From: RGIG7450 sp045633565
Lineage (GTDB): Bacteria; Bacillota; Clostridia; RUG12999
DNA: 64,000 nucleotides
Reading direction: 5' to 3'
Assembly (NCBI GenBank): GCA_045633565.1
Contig: JAZQYO010000030.1
Span: 62,001 to 126,000 of the forward strand
Part shown: positions 1 to 8,745 of the stretch, piece after piece
Layout: each line of letters opens with the position of its first letter
How positions within the stretch are numbered: position 1 is the first letter of the stretch
The notes under the pieces: generated by a model
Databases searched by the model: none
Told to the model about the DNA's origin: nothing
Seen by the model: the letters and a program-made list of their open reading frames with translations, nothing else
Translations under genes and position numbers: made by a program

Positions 1-488
1 CCTACAGAAATGCAGTTCACACCCTGTCGGTGCTTACAATAACCTCCAACGTTATGTACGGCAAAAACACAGGGGCAACCCCGGATGGCAGAGAAGCGTC
101 AGCACCTTTTGCACCGGGTGCAAACCCAATGCATAACAGGGAGGAAAATGGTGCACTGGCATCCCTTAACTCAGTTGCGAAAATCAGTTATGACGACTGC
201 CGTGACGGTATCTCAAACACATTCTCTATCACCCCCGAAGCGCTTGGCAGAACCGAGGAAGAAAGGACGAAAAATCTTGTATCGGTTCTGGACGGTTATT
301 TTGCCAAAAAAGCGCATCATATAAACGTAAACGTACTGAATAGAGAAACTTTGATGAAAGCATACGATGACCCTGAAAGCTACCCCAATCTTACCATTCG
401 TGTTTCCGGATACGCTGTTAACTTCAACAAGCTGTCCCGTGAACAACAACGTGAGGTCATCAGTCGCACATTCCATGAGGCAATGTAG
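1..488 (+). CDS. pflB: Pyruvate formate-lyase, C-terminal part (partial, 5' end outside window)
   Basis: Cytoplasmic glycyl-radical enzyme that converts pyruvate and CoA to acetyl-CoA and formate. The reading frame is already open at base 3, so the gene starts upstream of the window. The visible 161 residues carry the family's C-terminal signatures: SNVMYGKNTGATPDGR near the start, and the glycyl-radical loop RVSGYAVNF about 25 residues before the end, where the central Gly carries the radical. The stop lies 2 bp before the start of the activase gene, so the two are almost certainly co-transcribed. The enzyme requires anaerobic conditions, which fits class III ribonucleotide reductase elsewhere in the window. 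Confidence 0.96.
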   Translation, partial: YRNAVHTLSVLTITSNVMYGKNTGATPDGREASAPFAPGANPMHNREENGALASLNSVAKISYDDCRDGISNTFSITPEALGRTEEERTKNLVSVLDGYFAKKAHHINVNVLNRETLMKAYDDPESYPNLTIRVSGYAVNFNKLSREQQREVISRTFHEAM

Positions 489-490
489 TT

Positions 491-1195
491 ATGAAGGGAA
501 GAGTACATTCTATTCAGACGCTCGGTACGCTTGACGGACCGGGGGTGAGATTTGTGGTGTTTTTACAAGGGTGCAATCTGCGCTGCAAATGCTGTCATAA
601 CCCGGACACATGGGATGTGTCGGACGGAAAAGTTTTTTCTGCTGATGAGATAGTGAAAAAAGCGGTGAGATATAAAGAATATTATGGGACAGAAGGCGGA
701 ATAACTTTATCAGGTGGGGAACCGCTTTTGCAGGCGGAATTTGCCCGCGAGATTTTTTCTCTTTGCCATAAAGAAAAAATAAACACCTGTCTTGACACCT
801 CGGGAAGCCTACTGAATGAAAAGGTTAAGGCACTTCTTGAGGAAACCGACCGCGTGCTTCTTGATATAAAATATACAACCGACGAACTTTATCTTGAAAA
901 CGCAGGGTGCAGACTAAGTGGGGTGCTGGATTTTCTGTCATACGTTAACGTAAAAAGCATCCCCACAACGCTCAGACAGGTTATTATTCCTACCATGAAT
1001 GACAGTGAGGAAAACATTTTACAATTAAAGGAAATTGCAAAAAATCATCCTTGTGTGGACAAAGTTGAGCTTTTGCCCTTTAAAAAAATATGTCAGACAA
1101 AATATGATGAAATGAAAATTCCTTTTCCGCTTAGGCATCTGCCACAGCCGGAAAAGGAACTGATGGAAAAACTGACAAAACTCTTTGATGGTTAA
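491..1195 (+). CDS. pflA: Pyruvate formate-lyase-activating enzyme (radical SAM)
   Basis: A 234-residue radical SAM enzyme that abstracts hydrogen from the glycine of pyruvate formate-lyase using S-adenosylmethionine and a [4Fe-4S] cluster. The N-terminal pattern VHSIQTLGTLDGPGVR is typical of PflA. The cluster-binding CxxxCxxC motif is visible as CNLRCKCC near residue 29, followed by HNPDTW, and the SAM-binding GGEP motif appears as LSGGEPLL near residue 77. Length is close to the family norm (about 245). ATG follows the pflB stop by 2 bp, with no strong ribosome binding site of its own, suggesting translational coupling. A hairpin with a T-rich tail follows. Confidence 0.95.
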   Translation: MKGRVHSIQTLGTLDGPGVRFVVFLQGCNLRCKCCHNPDTWDVSDGKVFSADEIVKKAVRYKEYYGTEGGITLSGGEPLLQAEFAREIFSLCHKEKINTCLDTSGSLLNEKVKALLEETDRVLLDIKYTTDELYLENAGCRLSGVLDFLSYVNVKSIPTTLRQVIIPTMNDSEENILQLKEIAKNHPCVDKVELLPFKKICQTKYDEMKIPFPLRHLPQPEKELMEKLTKLFDG

Positions 1196-1198
1196 TAT

Positions 1199-1235
1199 GC
1201 AGGGGGATGATTTCACCTTCCCCTGCGTTTTTGTT
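1199..1235 (+). terminator. Rho-independent terminator after pflA
   Basis: GCAGGGGGA pairs with TTCCCCTGC across a short loop, followed by GTTTTTGTTTT. It sits immediately after the pflA stop and closes the pfl operon. Confidence 0.8.
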
Positions 1236-1325
1236 TTCTGCATAAATTTTACCGGAAAGTGCTCTGAAGATACATTTATAGTAAAAGTATACAAAAAAAT
1301 TTTTTAGATATTGTGAAAAATATTA

Positions 1326-1354
1326 TTGATTTTCGCAGTGATTGATGGTATAAT
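1326..1354 (+). promoter_or_regulatory. Sigma-A-type promoter for the SLH protein gene
   Basis: -35 TTGATT and -10 TATAAT are separated by exactly 17 bp. The predicted transcript begins about 45 bases before the ATG, leaving a short leader with a strong AAAGGAGAG ribosome binding site. Confidence 0.75.
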
Positions 1355-1406
1355 TAATTGGTACAACTATTGTTATCAATTTTTTTATATCAAAGGAGAG
1401 AAAATT

Positions 1407-4400
1407 ATGAGAAAGATTATCAGTACAATGCTTGTTCTCGTAATGGTTCTTTCCGTGTTCACTTCCTTCAGTGCCGGTGCAGCTCACTGGGCACAGGAAG
1501 CTATTGATTATGTAACCGCAAATGGTTACTGGATAGCTTCGGGAGATTTTGAACCGGACAGACCGGCAACAAGAGCTGAAACAGCATCGCTTTTTGCAAG
1601 AATTTTGATTTCCAAAATTCCTGAAAACAATGGTGCTTATGTAGACGTTCCTGCTGACAATATTTACGGCGGTGACATTACAGCAGCTTCACTCATGGGT
1701 CTTATGGTAGGTTATGACGGAAAGTTCAGACCTGAAGACCTTGTTACAAGAGAAGAACTTGCTTGTATTCTTGACAGAGCAGCTAAAATGGTTTCCGACG
1801 AATTTGAGGACACCGATTATAATATGGCTCTGCTTAAGGACAGAGACCTGGTAAGTGACTGGGCGCTTCAGAGCGTTAAGAACGCATCTGAATATGTTCT
1901 TATGAAGGGTAAAGGTCACAAGCTGTTTGACCCTAAGGGACAGACAACACGTGCAGAAGTTGCAACTGTTGTTAAAGCACTTGCTGACATAGCTGATGTT
2001 AACAACTCTAAAGTTACAGTTCCTTACACTGTAAGAGACCTTACCTCAAAAGATAATATTCAGGTAGACTTTGATGTTCTTCAGTCTGCAAGACCTCAAA
2101 TGAGTTCCGGCTTCGGTGGTTTTGCAATGATGGCTCGTCTTTCCGGCGGCACACAGAACATCTATCTGCAGAGAATTCACTATGACAGACAGAGTATGAG
2201 CGCAATGGCTCATCCCCCTTCACGTGTTCGTATAGAAGACCCCAATGGTAACGTTGTTTGCCGTGTTGATATGGACTATAAAGAAGGTAACATGGAAAAA
2301 ATTGTTACCCTTACAAATGCACCTGAAGGTATTTACAGGGTTATATTTGTATCCGGTTCAACACTTGATACCATGTCCATCGGTTTCCAGCAGCCTATAA
2401 GTTGGGGATTTGTTCCGCTTGACATGTTCCACTTCACATCTACACAGGCTCAGCCCGACTGGTACTTCTATGTACCTAAAAAGTTTGCAATGCTTGCATA
2501 CGGTATCGGTGGTGCAGGTGCAACAGCACAGATTTGGACCAAAGACGGCAGAACCCGTCTTCAGACAACCGACGTTTCAACAGGTACATACTATCAGAAA
2601 AGAAAGTCTATAACAACTCTCACACCTGATACAGTTTATATGATGAAACTTCCTGAAAAATTCACAGGAATGTTTGGTATGGTTGGTATTTCTGCGCTTA
2701 TGTGCCCAACACCTGAAATGGCTGAGGACTTAAAGGGTGGATACATTTACTATTCCGATGAATATGGCGACTGGCAGTTTGAAGGTCCCAAACAGGCTGA
2801 AGCAAGAAAGCTTGCGGTTCAAATATACGAAGAAAATAAAGACAACCTCGAGGTTGACCTTGATAGTCTCGGCGTTCCCAGTGAACCTCCCGCAAGAGGC
2901 ACTCTTGACAACCCGAGAGCAGAAGCAATGCTCTATTCTGCATATTTCGGTTCCATCAACGGTACTAAAGAAAACCTTCAGAAACAGTGTCTTGACCCCA
3001 CAAGCCCCTGGTTCGGTGGATTCAGAACTATGGCTGAAAACACAGGTGAGACAGACCCGCCGGAATTTGACTGGCAGCATCGTTTCACCCACGATAGAGG
3101 CGGCGGCATGAGCAGAAGTCTGGTCGGCGCACTCACAATCAATGCTGAAATTAACTATTGGTATGCTAACCCCGTGCTCCAGAAGAGACTTGAACTTGCT
3201 TGGCTGGGTCGTGCTATGCAGATTGGTTCAACAGGCCACCACACAGCTGCAAACCCAACGGCAGAAGCCGGATGTAGTAACTATTTCAGACAGCACGAAA
3301 ACTTCCAGTTCGGTGAACAGGGCTGGATTCACGGCTACTATTATTCCAAGAACTGGCTGTCACCCAGAGTAAAAGCTTTAACAGATGACCTTTTCCACAG
3401 AGACGCTGAAGCCGTTTGTATGGCACAGGGTCAGGGTGTATCCAACCAGATGTTCATGCACGTTCAGGGTTCTCAGTATTCATATATGTGCTTTAATGAT
3501 GAATTCTTCCACGAATGGTTTGCAAGAGATATAGCAGCTATCAAATACCCGTCCTCACAGCCCGGTTACCTCGGTCAGGTATCACCTCAGGGTTACTGGA
3601 CAGAGTCTGGTGGTCCGGACGGCGGTTCTTACGGACGAATGGCAGAAGCAATGTGGGATGACTTTACAATGAACTATCTCACAATGCCCGAAGAAAAACA
3701 GCGTCCTGAAGTTGTTGCAGACCTTAAAGAAGCAACAGAACGCTTCCTTATGTGGGATAGCCAGTGGTATGCTCAGCGTGTAGGCAAATTCCAAGCAAGA
3801 CGCTCCAACGCATGGACATCCCGTGAACCTGCCGGCATGGGTGGCGGTTCTGCGCTCCCCGGCAACTCATACATTCAGTACTTCTTCCCGAGAGCTATGG
3901 CTAACCATGACGCTCAGGTTGCAGGTGTTGAAGACCCCGATACATTTACAGACCCGTACAATGATGCTGCTGCAAGCACATGTGCGGCGGTTATCACCTC
4001 TGATGAGTGGGCATATCAATATATTGAAAAAACAGTATGGCCAAAATATTTCAAGAGAGTCAGAGATGACAGAGCGGACTCTTATGTAGGCGGTTCTTCC
4101 TGGTCACAATATAAGGCACTTCACTTAGGTGGCGCAACATTTGACTATTCAGAAGTTCCGGTGCTTCCTTATGTAATGGAAGGCAATTACAACATTTATG
4201 ACCTTCCGGGCGGTTCAATCGCTGCAAAACATGACGGTCTTTATGTTTTAACTTACTACAACAACGACATCGGTAACAGATTTGCAGGCAAAGCATGGAT
4301 TCATCCGGGTCCTACTCAGATGTGGGATGAATACTTCAGTACAATCTCATCATCTATGGAACCTCTGAGCCGTAAAGGTCTCAGTGATGGTATGAATGCC

Positions 4401-4961
4401 TCCGGATACCGTGATGCAAGCTGCAACGACTACAGACAGTGGCAGGTTGAACCCGAAATTGTTCACATGACAATTCTTGGTTTCAATGACGGTGGTCAGC
4501 TCTTTATGGAAGGTAAGGGCGAAGCTGTATGTAACTGGATTGAAGAAGGTAAATCCTGGGCAATCACTCATACAGACCCGTTCTCACTCAGAAATACAAC
4601 CTGGAAATACTTCATGCATGACGAAGGCTGGACATTTGAAGCCGGCTTTGATGATGGTGTATTAGACGGCGAAGACCTTTGGGTACAGATTCCGCTTAAT
4701 GACCCCAGCATTGACGTTCCTGAAGCACAGTTCATTTATGACGCTGAAGCTCGTCAGGTTATTATGGAACACGAAGGTCACACTGTAACATTCTCATGGG
4801 ATGAAGGTATCGAATCCAAAATTGAGAATAAAAAAGGAGATTCTGACCCGCTCAGATGTCTCAAACTTAAACTCACACCCGAACATCCGTTTGCAAGATT
4901 CCATGTTACAAGAGATATGGGCGATTACGTATTCGTTCGCGGAGTTCGTGACGGTAAATAA
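1407..4961 (+). CDS. Large secreted S-layer-homology (SLH) protein, catalytic part unrecognised
   Basis: A 1184-residue exported surface protein. ATG 1407 is chosen because AAAGGAGAG lies 6 bases upstream and a signal peptide begins there (MRKII, a hydrophobic core, cleavage near SAGA-AHW about residue 26). An in-frame TTG at 1326 falls in the promoter. Residues about 27-200 hold three SLH repeats (motifs AHWAQEAIDYVTANG, TRAETASLFARIL, TREELACILDRA, TRAEVATVVKAL), which bind pyruvylated secondary wall polymer. The remaining ~980 residues have no motif I can name with confidence. A central Trp/Tyr-rich helical region (about 530-870) followed by beta-rich sequence resembles the (alpha/alpha) toroid plus beta-sandwich layout of some polysaccharide lyases; this is inference. 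It is monocistronic, between its own promoter and terminator. Strong signals suggest high expression. Confidence 0.85.
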   Translation: MRKIISTMLVLVMVLSVFTSFSAGAAHWAQEAIDYVTANGYWIASGDFEPDRPATRAETASLFARILISKIPENNGAYVDVPADNIYGGDITAASLMGLMVGYDGKFRPEDLVTREELACILDRAAKMVSDEFEDTDYNMALLKDRDLVSDWALQSVKNASEYVLMKGKGHKLFDPKGQTTRAEVATVVKALADIADVNNSKVTVPYTVRDLTSKDNIQVDFDVLQSARPQMSSGFGGFAMMARLSGGTQNIYLQRIHYDRQSMSAMAHPPSRVRIEDPNGNVVCRVDMDYKEGNMEKIVTLTNAPEGIYRVIFVSGSTLDTMSIGFQQPISWGFVPLDMFHFTSTQAQPDWYFYVPKKFAMLAYGIGGAGATAQIWTKDGRTRLQTTDVSTGTYYQKRKSITTLTPDTVYMMKLPEKFTGMFGMVGISALMCPTPEMAEDLKGGYIYYSDEYGDWQFEGPKQAEARKLAVQIYEENKDNLEVDLDSLGVPSEPPARGTLDNPRAEAMLYSAYFGSINGTKENLQKQCLDPTSPWFGGFRTMAENTGETDPPEFDWQHRFTHDRGGGMSRSLVGALTINAEINYWYANPVLQKRLELAWLGRAMQIGSTGHHTAANPTAEAGCSNYFRQHENFQFGEQGWIHGYYYSKNWLSPRVKALTDDLFHRDAEAVCMAQGQGVSNQMFMHVQGSQYSYMCFNDEFFHEWFARDIAAIKYPSSQPGYLGQVSPQGYWTESGGPDGGSYGRMAEAMWDDFTMNYLTMPEEKQRPEVVADLKEATERFLMWDSQWYAQRVGKFQARRSNAWTSREPAGMGGGSALPGNSYIQYFFPRAMANHDAQVAGVEDPDTFTDPYNDAAASTCAAVITSDEWAYQYIEKTVWPKYFKRVRDDRADSYVGGSSWSQYKALHLGGATFDYSEVPVLPYVMEGNYNIYDLPGGSIAAKHDGLYVLTYYNNDIGNRFAGKAWIHPGPTQMWDEYFSTISSSMEPLSRKGLSDGMNASGYRDASCNDYRQWQVEPEIVHMTILGFNDGGQLFMEGKGEAVCNWIEEGKSWAITHTDPFSLRNTTWKYFMHDEGWTFEAGFDDGVLDGEDLWVQIPLNDPSIDVPEAQFIYDAEARQVIMEHEGHTVTFSWDEGIESKIENKKGDSDPLRCLKLKLTPEHPFARFHVTRDMGDYVFVRGVRDGK

Positions 4962-4974
4962 TAAAACTAAAATC

Positions 4975-5010
4975 CACCCTTCGGCTGATTGCCGGAGGGT
5001 GATTGTTTTA
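4975..5010 (+). terminator. Terminator after the SLH protein gene
   Basis: CACCCTTCGGC and GCCGGAGGGTG form an 11-bp stem with one G-T pair around a TGATT loop, followed by a T-rich stretch. Confidence 0.75.
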
Positions 5011-5013
5011 TAT

Positions 5014-5068
5014 GTAGGGAACGGATTTATCCGTTCCTTTTTGAGGAATGCATAAATGCATTCCCTAC
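5014..5068 (+). repeat. Short inverted-repeat (MITE-like) element, copy 1
   Basis: A 55-bp segment bounded by GTAGGGAA and its exact reverse complement TTCCCTAC. Inside are two smaller palindromes, AACGGATTTATCCGTT and GAATGCATAAATGCATTC, so it folds into a cruciform or double hairpin. A second element with the same GTAGGG...CCCTAC ends lies at 6444-6502. No coding sequence. The TTGACA -35 candidate of the next gene abuts its right end. Confidence 0.55.
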
Positions 5069-5098
5069 TTGACAAAGAGCCATATTATAATGTAAAAT
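5069..5098 (+). promoter_or_regulatory. Candidate promoter for the U32-family gene
   Basis: A perfect TTGACA, 18 bp, then TAAAAT. A better-looking TATAAT is closer, but its 11-bp spacing is too short. The -35 box directly adjoins the repeat element. Confidence 0.4.
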
Positions 5099-5135
5099 AG
5101 ATAATAGATTATTATGCAATTTTATAAGGAGAGGT

Positions 5136-5165
5136 ATGTCTCTTCTTAGGAGAAAGGTTTTGTAA
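5136..5165 (+). CDS. Possible 9-codon leader peptide ahead of the U32 gene
   Basis: ATG preceded by AAGGAGAGG at proper spacing opens the reading frame M-S-L-L-R-R-K-V-L-stop, ending 5 bases before the U32 start codon. The two Arg codons are AGG AGA, and that same AGGAGAAAGG stretch is the only ribosome-binding-like sequence for the downstream gene. Translation of the leader would run over it, so coupling or attenuation is possible. There is no conservation evidence. Confidence 0.3.
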   Translation: MSLLRRKVL

Positions 5166-5170
5166 AAACA

Positions 5171-6397
5171 ATGAAAAAAATTGAACTTCTTGCGCCTGCG
5201 GGCAGCCTTTCAAAACTTAAAACTGCGGTTTACTACGGTGCCGATGCGGTTTATGTCGGCGGAGATTCCTTTTCGCTGAGAACAGCGGCGGAAAACTTTT
5301 CCCTTGATGAACTTAAAGAGGGGATTGATTTTGCGCATAAGCACGATGTTAAAGTTTATCTTGCCTTAAACTGTTATCCGCACAATGTGGATATTGAGCC
5401 GCTGAAGAATTATATTTCAGAAATTGCCAAAACTGATATTGATGCGGTAATTGTTGCAGACCTTGGCACTTTTGTGCTGGTAAGTGAACTTGCACCGAGA
5501 CTTGAAATCCATATCAGTACCCAGGCTAACACCGTCAACCATGTTACGGCGGCGTCCTGGTACAAAATGGGAGCAAAACGTGTTGTTCTTGCCAGAGAGC
5601 TTACTTTTGATGAGATAAAAGAAATAAGAAATAAAACGGCAGTAGGTCTTGAACTTGAAATGTTTGTTCACGGAGCGATGTGCGTGTCTTATTCTGGCAG
5701 ATGTCTCTTAAGCAACTACCTGGCAAACAGAGACGGCAACTCGGGTGACTGTGCACAGCCTTGCCGTTGGAATTACAGCCTTGTTGAGGAAAAACGCCCC
5801 GGAGAATACCTTTCTTTAGAGGAAGGTGAGCGTGGAAGCTTTATTTTCAATTCCAAGGACCTCTGTCTTATAAAACGAATCCCTGAGCTTGCCCAAGCGG
5901 GTGTTTCCAGCCTTAAAATTGAGGGCAGAGTGAAAACTGAGTATTATGTGGCTTCGGTAGTTAAAATTTACCGTGAGGCGATAGACGCATATTACCGCGA
6001 CCCGGAAAATTTCCGGTTCAAACAGGAATGGTATGACGAACTTTGCAAGGTCAGCCATCGCCCATATTGGGAAGGTTTCTGCTTTGGTGACGAGCTTGGT
6101 CAGAATTACGCAAGTTCAAATTACATCAGGGAATATGATGTTGTAGGCGTTTTAAAAAGCTATGATGAAGCAACGGGAATTGCTGAAATTATCCAGCGGA
6201 ACAGATTTTTCCGTGGTGATGAAATTGAGGTAATTGCACCGTATGCCGAAGGATTTTACAGCTTTTACGCAGATTTTATGCAGGATGAAAAGGGATACGA
6301 CATAAATGCAGCGCCCCATGCGGAAATGATTGTCCGCCTTATGCCGGGCAGAAAGCTTATGCCCAATTCCATTTTAAGAAAAAAGAGAGAAGAATAG
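5171..6397 (+). CDS. Peptidase U32 family protein (TrhP/YegQ-like tRNA hydroxylation factor)
   Basis: A 408-residue cytoplasmic protein of the U32 family. The family signature is intact near residues 160-185: EMFVHGAMCVSYSGRCLLS followed by NYLANRDGNSGDCAQPCRW. The N-terminal half is the (beta/alpha) domain opening with LLAPAGSLSKLKTAVYYGAD, and the C-terminal portion past about residue 330 matches the small beta-barrel extension. Members of this size (YegQ/TrhP, YrrO) are known to act in prephenate-dependent 5-hydroxyuridine formation in tRNA; others are reported as collagenase-like. The tRNA role is the better guess from length, but is inference. It is flanked by two short repeats and may be monocistronic. 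Confidence 0.85.
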   Translation: MKKIELLAPAGSLSKLKTAVYYGADAVYVGGDSFSLRTAAENFSLDELKEGIDFAHKHDVKVYLALNCYPHNVDIEPLKNYISEIAKTDIDAVIVADLGTFVLVSELAPRLEIHISTQANTVNHVTAASWYKMGAKRVVLARELTFDEIKEIRNKTAVGLELEMFVHGAMCVSYSGRCLLSNYLANRDGNSGDCAQPCRWNYSLVEEKRPGEYLSLEEGERGSFIFNSKDLCLIKRIPELAQAGVSSLKIEGRVKTEYYVASVVKIYREAIDAYYRDPENFRFKQEWYDELCKVSHRPYWEGFCFGDELGQNYASSNYIREYDVVGVLKSYDEATGIAEIIQRNRFFRGDEIEVIAPYAEGFYSFYADFMQDEKGYDINAAPHAEMIVRLMPGRKLMPNSILRKKREE

Positions 6398-6443
6398 GAG
6401 ATTCTTCGGTAACGTTTGTTTTCTTAGAATGGCAGGAAGTAAC

Positions 6444-6502
6444 GTAGGGTGCAGCGTTTACGATGCACCGCTTACGGAATGTCGGAAACCGCCATTCCCT
6501 AC
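6444..6502 (+). repeat. Short inverted-repeat (MITE-like) element, copy 2
   Basis: A 59-bp segment with GTAGGG at the left and CCCTAC at the right end, and internal imperfect palindromes (GGTGCAGCG with CGATGCACC). The ends match the element at 5014-5068; the interior differs. It lies in the 189-bp spacer between the U32 gene and galT and has no coding sequence. Confidence 0.45.
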
Positions 6503-6586
6503 TTCCATTTGCTTTTGCTATTCTGAGCATCAGCTAAGAGTCTGGAACAAAATAAATAAAACCATATATGAATAGGAGAAAGAAAC

Positions 6587-7561
6587 ATGGCAGAACTTAG
6601 ATTTAATCCACTTACAAAAGACTGGGTAATGATAGCATCACACAGACAGGGCAGACCTCAGATGCCAAAAGATTGGTGTCCCTTTTGTCCCGGACCGGGC
6701 AAAAAAGTGCCTGAAAGCTATGCTGTTTACAAATATGACAACGATTTTCCCGCACTTTCACAGAATCCGCCTGTGCCGGACGATGTAGAAAGGGGTATAT
6801 ATAAGACAAAAGAGGCGTATGGTAAATGCGAGGTAATTTTATATTCACCCGACCATACAACAACCCTGCCCGAGCTTCCGGCATCTCACATCAGAAAGCT
6901 TGTAGATTTGTGGACTGACAGATTTGAAGACCTGTCAAAAGATGAAAAAATTAAATATGTTTTCATTTTTGAAAACAGAGGCGAGGTTGTTGGCGTAACA
7001 ATGCCTCACCCTCACGGTCAGATTTACGGATATTCGGTTGTACCAAAAAAGCTTGAGCTTGAAATGGATTCGACAAGAGAATTCTCCAAAGAAACAGGAG
7101 GCTGTCTTATCTGTGAAATGCTTAAAACCGAGCAGGAGTTTGGTGAGCGTGTGATTTTTGAAAATGAGGCATTTTCGGTCGTTCTGCCATTTTTCTCGGA
7201 ATATCCGTACGGAGTATATATCATAAGTAAAAATCATAAACAAAATCTTCTTCAGATGACAGAATTGGAAAAGGACCTTCTGGCACAGACTTTAAAAGAT
7301 ACCACCGGTATGCTTGACAGTCTGTTTGATATGAAGTTCCCCTATATGATGTGTATGTATCAGAACCCGGTAAACACCAGTGAGGACACATCTTTCTATC
7401 ATTTCCACATTGCATTTTATCCACCGATGAGGTCGCAGACACAGGTGAAATTTAATGCATCGAGCGAAACGGGTGCTTGGGCACACTGCAACCCCACCTG
7501 CCCCGAGGAAAAGGCAGAGGAATTAAGAGTGGCTTATAAAAAGTTCAAGGAGAATAACTGA
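6587..7561 (+). CDS. galT: Galactose-1-phosphate uridylyltransferase
   Basis: A 324-residue class I GalT of the Leloir pathway, exchanging UMP between UDP-glucose and galactose-1-phosphate. The active-site HPH triad is at residues 141-143 in VTMPHPHGQIYGY; the second His is the uridylylated nucleophile in the family. CPFC at residues 31-34 fits the N-terminal zinc site, and the C-terminal FYHFHIAFYPP motif is also typical. ATG follows AGGAGAAAG. The stop TGA overlaps the galK ATG by one base (ATGA arrangement), so galT and galK are translationally coupled. Confidence 0.95.
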   Translation: MAELRFNPLTKDWVMIASHRQGRPQMPKDWCPFCPGPGKKVPESYAVYKYDNDFPALSQNPPVPDDVERGIYKTKEAYGKCEVILYSPDHTTTLPELPASHIRKLVDLWTDRFEDLSKDEKIKYVFIFENRGEVVGVTMPHPHGQIYGYSVVPKKLELEMDSTREFSKETGGCLICEMLKTEQEFGERVIFENEAFSVVLPFFSEYPYGVYIISKNHKQNLLQMTELEKDLLAQTLKDTTGMLDSLFDMKFPYMMCMYQNPVNTSEDTSFYHFHIAFYPPMRSQTQVKFNASSETGAWAHCNPTCPEEKAEELRVAYKKFKENN

Positions 7562-8745
7562 TGGAAATCAAAGAATTAATAAAAGAGTTTGAAAACAGAT
7601 TCGGAAAAGGCGGCGAAATCCGTATTTTTCAGTCGCCGGGCAGAGTAAATTTGATAGGTGAGCATACCGACTATAACGGCGGGTATGTTTTTCCGGCAGC
7701 GCTTACCATGCGCACTGCAATTGCGTACAGAAAAAGAAATGATAACATTATAAAAATGATGGCTACCGACCTTGACGATGTTGTAGAGGCGGACATAAAT
7801 AATCTCGGTGCATACAAGGATTTATGGTGGGGTAACTACCAGATTGGTATTGCCGATGTTATGAAGAAAAAAGGCTATGAAATCTGCGGTTGCGATATGC
7901 TTTTTGATGACACAACTCCGCATGGAGGAGGTCTGTCTTCATCTGCTGCAATTGAGGTTGCAACAGCTCTTGCTTTTGCGACAATTTCCAATGAAATAAA
8001 AGGAATTTCCGACCCTGTTGATATGATTGAAATGGCGAAAATTTCCCAGCAGGCGGAGCATGAATATATCGGCGTTATGTGTGGTATTATGGACCAGTTT
8101 GCGTCTGCAATGGGCAAGAAAAACCACGCTATTATGCTCAATTGTAAAACTTTGGAGTATGATCTTGTGCCGGTTAATATCGATGGCTATAAGCTTGTAA
8201 TTTCCAATACAAATAAAAAACGGTCACTTGCGGATTCAAAATATAACGAGCGCAGAAGTGAGTGCGAGGAGGCTGTGGAAGGTCTTAAAAAATCCCTGCC
8301 CGGCATAACTTGTCTGGCGGACATAACGCCTGAGCAGTTTGAAAAATTCCGCAGTGATATTAAAAATCCGATTTCTGCAAAACGTGCAGAGCATGTTGTA
8401 TATGAAATTGACAGGGTTGTAAAATCAAGAGAAGCTCTTAACAAAAATGATATTGCTGAGTTCGGCAGACTTATGAACGCATCGCACGATTCACTGCGTG
8501 ACCTTTATGAGGTAACGGGCGTTGAGCTTGACACACTTGTTGACGAGGCGAGAAAAGTAAGCGGAGTTTTAGGCTCAAGAATGACAGGTGCAGGCTTTGG
8601 CGGTTGCACTGTCAGCATTGTAAAAGACGACTCGGTTGATGAGTTCATCAGTAAAGTAGGCGAAAATTACACAAATAAAATCGGATACACACCGTCCTTC
8701 TACATTTCCGAAATAGGGGATGGCGGTCATGAAACAAAAGTATAA
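7561..8745 (+). CDS. galK: Galactokinase
   Basis: A 394-residue GHMP-family kinase that phosphorylates galactose with ATP to galactose-1-phosphate. The galactokinase signature GRVNLIGEHTDYNGGY is at about residues 27-42 and the ATP-binding GHMP loop GGGLSSSAA at about 122-130. The C-terminal GHMP motif appears as MTGAGFGGCTVSIV near residue 341. Length matches the family (about 390). It is coupled to galT at its start and its end overlaps the VanZ-like gene. No galE is present in the window. Confidence 0.95.
   Translation: MEIKELIKEFENRFGKGGEIRIFQSPGRVNLIGEHTDYNGGYVFPAALTMRTAIAYRKRNDNIIKMMATDLDDVVEADINNLGAYKDLWWGNYQIGIADVMKKKGYEICGCDMLFDDTTPHGGGLSSSAAIEVATALAFATISNEIKGISDPVDMIEMAKISQQAEHEYIGVMCGIMDQFASAMGKKNHAIMLNCKTLEYDLVPVNIDGYKLVISNTNKKRSLADSKYNERRSECEEAVEGLKKSLPGITCLADITPEQFEKFRSDIKNPISAKRAEHVVYEIDRVVKSREALNKNDIAEFGRLMNASHDSLRDLYEVTGVELDTLVDEARKVSGVLGSRMTGAGFGGCTVSIVKDDSVDEFISKVGENYTNKIGYTPSFYISEIGDGGHETKV

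Noticed and set aside
1326..1406. Upstream TTG extension of the SLH protein
   Set aside because: It begins within the promoter and would place the signal peptide inside the chain.
5086..5091. TATAAT close to TTGACA ahead of the U32 gene
   Set aside because: Spacing of 11 bp is too short for sigma-A; the TAAAAT at 18 bp was preferred.
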